Assembly: GCA_032622095.1 (NCBI GenBank)
Contig: CP136066.1
Coordinates: 154,093,152-154,157,151, forward strand
Source of the DNA: Siphonodentalium dalli
Taxonomy: Eukaryota; Mollusca; Scaphopoda; Gadilida; Siphonodentaliidae
Direction of reading: 5' to 3'
DNA: 64,000 bases
This document shows, one piece after another, positions 59,301-64,000 of the stretch. The position numbers and the translations under genes were made by a program. Positions within the stretch are counted from its first letter, which is position 1. Every line of letters begins with the position of its first letter. The notes under the pieces are model-generated. The model searched no databases. It was given only the letters and a program-made list of their open reading frames with translations, and was not told the origin of the DNA.

Positions 59301-61285
59301 GGGTATAAATATATGTTCACGAATGTTTCATGCACCACCTAGCTTTTTCTCAAATCGGATTAGCCAAACGCCGCAAATAACAATACATTTTACTTAACAC
59401 CATTAGTTTTCTCAACCAGCATCATAGCAATTCAGCAGGATCCACCAGCAACATAGGAAATTTGTAGGACAACTTAACCAGGGGCGGAAACAGCTTGTGT
59501 GCATGTGTCTTCCAGATGGCGAACGACATTCAACAAGTTAATCCTTGAGACATCCAAAGGGAAGAATCCAACCCAACTGAATTCCAAATTTTCGAAAACT
59601 TTAATAAAAATGTTCAATAGTTGAAATTTCACGATTGCAATGACACATCAGTTGTAAAAATAACAATATGTTGACATTTATCTGATTAGAATCTTTCTTA
59701 CCTTTGATCAAAATTTGTAAAATTTATCACTATAGCTGATTTTGGGCAAGACATATCTAACAATTGGTTACAGGTATACCAGTTGTACAATTGCAGCCTA
59801 AATCTAATCGCCTAAAAAATCGTCGTACATAGAAATCTTAGACGAGACAGATCGTCATGTGTGATAGGTTTTACCAACCAACCGACACATAAAGTTATAG
59901 AAACAAATTATGCAGTCTATTTCTAAATTCAATCAAGGTAAACTAAAAGATATATACGAATAATATAATGCGAAGAGCGATATGCATGGATTGTAAGTGA
60001 GTAATCGCTCCAAAAACACAATTGAAACGTACACAACAGCAAACATAAAATAGATACAAATTTGATTTTTGAGACAATGCAAATTTTTTGAGATTGGGTG
60101 GGATACGAACCCCGGCCCGACGGCGAGCGCTATGTTTAATCTTCAAACCAAGATATATGGTGCGAAGAACAAAAATAACTGAATGACAACAAAGAATACC
60201 TATCCTTAGCCAGGCGCGGAGAAGTGGAGTCTCGATTCTCATTGCTGCGTTGTGCTTTTTCGGGTAGTGGAGTAGACCAAATTTAACAATTTGATTGGTC
60301 GTTTTCCGCTTATATAGGGACCCACTTGTCAGCGCATGGCATAGGATACAAGAAAACCATAGTCAGAAATGGTAACGCCACCAAGATCATATTATTAGCC
60401 ATAAATATAAATTATAATATAAAATATATTGGTTACATGAATGCACCGCCTCAGAATTCCGTTAAAACAACCAATCCTTCAAATTATTACAAAAAACTAC
60501 GGCTTATTACTGCAGGTTTCTCATTCAACACACCAGAAACCTTCTAAATGCGGGTCAAAAATCGGAGGTATTGTGTTACCGCCAAGAGTGCATGGCCCAG
60601 CCATTGTTCATACCTAAACGTCGAAAGCAATTAACGCGGTCATAACGGTTACATACTGCAACTATAAGACATCCAGCGAATACACACCCCACGAAAACCC
60701 GAAATGTGTTGTCCTGCGAGATATCCCATCGCTATAGCTCAATTTGACACGGCCAGATTAGCCTTTCCACCATATCCTAAAATAATAAAGCTTCTCAAAT
60801 CATCGGCATAGTCAATAGAACTTTCACGAACTTGTAGATTCCAACTACAGCTTTTACCGGCTTGGGATCGCAGTACAACTTTAACGCGTCCCAAAATAAC
60901 CGCATTCGGGGTAGCACTACAGCTTTTAAAGCAACCCAATCTATTTATAAAACCTACATCGGTACATCGGCCCACGTCTTTCTAATATTTGGCCAACAGT
61001 ATACACCGGTGGCGTTAATAACAAACTAGTATATGGAAGCCCCCAGGGACCCCTAATTCCCTTTTTTATGACCATGGATATGTATATATATGTGCAGTAG
61101 ATGTCCCGTTAATCAAATATACTAGAGATCCGGGATGGAGACACACATTCATGGGACATGAATGCTGATGACATGAAAATATGTGTTTTTGGGCCAATTT
61201 CAAGTAAACTGCTACATCAATAATGAGTAAATAAGTACTGGTACATCAATTATGAGTGAAGCAAGCCCCTGGCGATATCCAATTG
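59301..61285. other. No gene seen; one pol III B-box-like site
   Basis: Open frames here (for example 59943-60242 minus and 60326-60547 plus) have no domain or splice support. On the minus strand at about 60106-60120 the sequence GGGGTTCGTATCCC matches a tRNA B box (GGTTCRANYCC). It is preceded on that strand by GCGCTCGCCGTCGGGCC, suggesting the 3' half of a tRNA or a tRNA-derived SINE. No acceptor or anticodon arm could be folded, so no tRNA gene is called. Confidence 0.3.
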
Positions 61286-61440
61286 TTATGACACAAGCGC
61301 CAAAACATGCGGCATTAGTCGCACATTTCGTCGCTTTTGGCGCTTTCGGTGTGCCGAAACATGCGCTAATATCGCACATTTTGTCGCTTTCGGCGCGTTA
61401 CTAATGACGCAATTTGTGTCGCTTTCCGCGCGCGCCATTA
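61286..61440. repeat. Short GC-rich tandem repeat, about 50-60 bp unit
   Basis: GCxxTAxTxxCGCAxATTTYGTCGCTTTYGGCGC-like units occur about three times (61310, 61365, 61405). Their GC content is much higher than that of the surroundings. Non-coding. Confidence 0.6.
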
Positions 61441-62500
61441 GGAAGTGGTCCTAATAGCATTCAATAGCAGACTGACAGGTTGCCAGCCTGGTCCTTCCGT
61501 TTGACAGTACATGAACAGGCCAAACGGTGGGTATGCATTTATGTGGATCTTAAGTCAGATAATCATCTCGCTTCGCGACCTCAGACCCTTCACTTAGTAA
61601 TAATCCTTTACCTCAAAACGACTCCGGGTGGGGGTGTGTCGATATCCGGCATTTGCATTGCGTCCCATTACCATGCTCCGCGGCCCGGGACAAAGAGGGA
61701 ATTGCGTATATAGCAGTGACTACACGGTTCACCGATAGAGCTTGTCAGTGGTGTGCGTGAACGCCTAAGGGTATATAGCGTGTGTAATTAAACTGATATG
61801 GCTCATTTTAAAGACATATTATTTACTTATTTCACTAAATCAAACTGGTATTTTAAGAAAATTCATAATTAAAATATTACTGTCAAAATATTCAATAACA
61901 TCGGCTGTACGTGCCACTTAAAACGAAGTCTGAACTATACGCAGAAGTGTATAGTCCTTCGTTCAAAATGTCCACGCGCAAATAAGCACATAAGGTGACA
62001 TAGGTACATAATGTGATTATTTGAGTCTGAAATGAGCGCTTACTGTTTATTGGGATTTAGGACCAGGAAGGATTTCGAAGGGGCACCCTTCCCTACAACC
62101 CACTTACAGATGATTTTGGGAGTTATGATGATGATGAAATACATAACATATGAGATGGAAAATTATCTAGACTTTTTGTTTGTTTACTTCTTCTTTTTTC
62201 TTCTTTCTTGTTTGTGCATCTGATTCGTGTGTGTGCATCTGAGTATGTGGTGCTTTCTTCCTGCGGAACGGCTGCTATTCTTTCTTGAGTTTTGATGGTA
62301 GCTTCGGTGATGGTGTCTGCCTTTGCTTTTGTTGCAGCGATTTCCCGCTGTGCCGATCTTACAGCTTCCCACACTTCCGCAACTGAGCGCTTACTGGGCT
62401 CATACCCGTTATTTTGTTTATGGCGTGGGCCTCAGTGAAATCACATGTTAAAGAGCGTACACCAGACAAGTCGTGAAATGGCTTATTCGTGTCATTGTCG
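61441..62500. other. No gene supported
   Basis: A minus-strand open frame at 62123-62374 is rich in Ala, Lys, Glu and Thr and could form a helix. It lacks a recognisable family, start context or splice partners. The rest is featureless. Confidence 0.3.
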
Positions 62501-62647
62501 CACATAATCTGCTTAGAATCGCCTCATTAGGAGTCGATAATGTGACTAATTGGCTCTCATTTCAACACATTATCGACTCAAAATGGGGAAATTCTAAGCA
62601 GATTATCTACCTAAAACATGTTGTGTCATAAGCAGATAATGTGCGGA
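62501..62647. repeat. Nested perfect inverted repeats (hairpin element)
   Basis: ATAATCTGCTTAGAAT (62504-62519) pairs perfectly with ATTCTAAGCAGATTAT (62591-62606). Inside it, GAGTCGATAATGTG (62531-62544) pairs perfectly with CACATTATCGACTC (62566-62579). Together they form a stem of about 30 bp with a small internal loop and a 21-nt terminal loop. A third copy of the arm (AGCAGATAATGTG) follows at about 62631. It could be a small MITE. Confidence 0.8.
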
Positions 62648-63011
62648 TTTTCGGGAGAACAGGCTGCTTTTTTCGTCCCGATCAAACCACCGATAAACAA
62701 ACGAGAATGATTTCGCCAATCAAAGTCGATTTATGTACGAAAGAATGACGTTGTGTGTTGTCACTTGTGATAATAAAAATATTGAAATACCTGCATTGAG
62801 TAAGTTTGTCAGCTGCAACAGTGTTTAGAAAATCACTTAAACCTAAAAAAAAAAAACTACAGGCGCAATTTGGCAGTTGGGACAGTACCGGTCATATATA
62901 TAAGAACTACCGATATACGAACCTTACATGTACATACTCAAACAAAAACAAACTTTACCGAAGTCACATCTATTTTGTTTTGAATTGTTCTCGCAAACGT
63001 GAGATAAACGT
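62648..63011. other. No gene seen
   Basis: Featureless AT-rich DNA leading into the LINE remnant. An A12 run sits at about 62848. Confidence 0.35.
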
Positions 63012-63460
63012 TTGCTAGACTTCAGGTATACGATGCAGCGAAGATCAGACGGGAAGAGATTCCTAGCACTTCCTAACTCAAACCATCCTACGTTAGGGGA
63101 CAGAGCCTTCTCCATCACAGCTCCAATGTTGTGGAACAAACTCCCGGACGTTCTGAGGCTAACTGATGATAGTTTGGAATTTCGTAAACTTTTAAAGACA
63201 CATCTTTTTAAAACCGCTTATGGACTCAACTGAAACTTTTACTGACTTTATCTGGAGTTTCTCTCCGAATGACATTTTAACCATTTAATTTATATCTGTG
63301 ATTTTTTAGGATTGCCTACTCTTAGACTAATTTTATCCGCGTGTCTACTCTTTTATCCTAGTATTTTTATCACATATTTTATGTAACAGCGCCTATGAAC
63401 ACAATTCTGTTGTGAAATAGGCTCTCTACAAATGTTAATATTAATAATAATAATAATAAA
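63012..63460 (+). mobile_element. LINE 3' remnant, CR1/L2-like
   Basis: About 70 codons encode QRRSDGKRFLALPNSNHPTL and GDRAFSITAPMLWNKLPDVLR, then FRKLLKTHLFKTAYG, the extreme C-terminus of CR1/L2-type LINE proteins. A stop at 63231-63233 is followed by about 200 bp of 3' UTR and a (TAA)n tract at 63436-63460. The 5' part is missing. It differs from the element at 28438-29202, so it is another family or an older copy. Confidence 0.82.
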
Positions 63461-63735
63461 TTCTTTGACGGTTTGCGCTCCAAAATACACCTAATAATAT
63501 TCACTTTTGAATGTCTCTAGGTATCGAAATAGGTCGATAAATCCTTGAACTACCTTTCTCGGGAACTATATGTCCCAGAAAGACGCATTGGAGTCATGAA
63601 AATACAACTTTAGACACGGTATTTGTGTCCCAAACAAACAAAAGCCATGGATGTGCACGGCACTGAACAGAAAAGAGCATTCAGTGTTAGTCTATTTCTG
63701 AAATGGTAGAAATAAAAGAGGGTTTATTTGGGTGC
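63461..63735. other. No gene seen
   Basis: Spacer without recognised structure. Confidence 0.4.
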
Positions 63736-63850
63736 AGGGCGTTTCGGCACCTAGACGTTTCGGCACCTGGTTTTCTGGACGTTTCGGCACCGGGATTTTC
63801 GGTACTTGATTGTTTCGGCCCAGGTGATTGGACGTTTCGGCACTTCATCG
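63736..63850. repeat. Minisatellite of GACGTTTCGGCACC type
   Basis: Five to six diverged units with the core GACGTTTCGGCACC at spacing of 15-25 bp. Base composition and unit size resemble the arms of foldbacks A and B. The window ends before any inverted partner could appear. Confidence 0.75.
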
Positions 63851-64000
63851 CAGACGGTCCGGGCTGTTAGCTTCATTTCGCGGCGAACATTTTCGCCGAT
63901 GCCGGCATTTTGAGGGTTAATATCGACACTGTGTGGGTTTCCATGACACCCCTGCACTTATATTGCCCTTAAAATCACTCATATAGTCCATATGGGGGTC

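Noticed and set aside
60060-60240. Complete tRNA gene on the minus strand
   Set aside because: Only a B box is convincing. The T-arm pairs weakly, and no D-arm, anticodon arm or acceptor stem could be assembled at normal spacing.
62123-62374. Ala/Lys/Glu-rich minus-strand frame as a coiled-coil gene
   Set aside because: Composition alone. No start context, splice partner or homologous family recognised.

Overview
The window is eukaryotic, AT-rich, gene-poor and very rich in repeats. It most likely comes from a marine invertebrate. A lophotrochozoan, probably a mollusc, is my best guess from the style of the dispersed repeats, the PAN and fibrinogen-like domain fragments and the GPCR; this is inference. 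The only intact host gene I can defend is a single-exon class A GPCR on the minus strand (52725-54047). Other host-derived pieces are fragments: a degenerate C2H2 zinc-finger array (1545-2132, minus), a PAN/apple-like piece (2862-3040), one Cys-rich candidate exon with good splice signals (9371-9461) and a frameshifted fibrinogen C-terminal domain (27063-27777).

The rest is a transposon landscape. From left to right it holds: a 4.8 kb palindromic foldback element (3041-7866); a 961-bp hAT-type non-autonomous element with 8-bp target duplications (10610-11586); a foldback element whose inverted arms are 15-bp minisatellites (12816-20550), with one arm split by an almost perfect 1353-bp tandem array bounded by identical 455-bp MITEs (14562-20407); a 901-bp non-autonomous Helitron on the minus strand (22466-23366); a second hAT-type MITE (23468-24048); a TTAA-flanked MITE (26351-26836); a 5'-truncated CR1/L2-like LINE (28438-29202); and a second minisatellite-armed foldback (29834-35935). 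That second foldback carries a 4.5 kb TIR element with 5-bp target duplications, which itself holds a 1.07 kb TA-flanked element.

Further right are a seven-copy satellite of about 160 bp with CCATCTTGG cores (37013-38005), an inverted second copy of the palindromic foldback (38258-42360), a near-complete Helitron with Rep and PIF1-type helicase domains (43412-48993), the GPCR, a nearly full-length CR1/L2-like LINE placed head-to-head with it (about 54300-58268), diverged dispersed repeats, another LINE tail (63012-63460) and a third 15-bp-type minisatellite at the right edge.

The most unusual architecture is the pair of foldback elements built from inverted arrays of 15-bp units. They have unrelated unit sequences but the same plan, each with a large nested insertion in one arm. 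This resembles the modular foldback (FB of Drosophila, TU of sea urchin) transposons. Several coding relics are broken by one-base shifts, two of them at A8 runs, so some damage may be sequencing or assembly error rather than true decay. No CRISPR array, rRNA gene, convincing tRNA gene or viral gene was seen.
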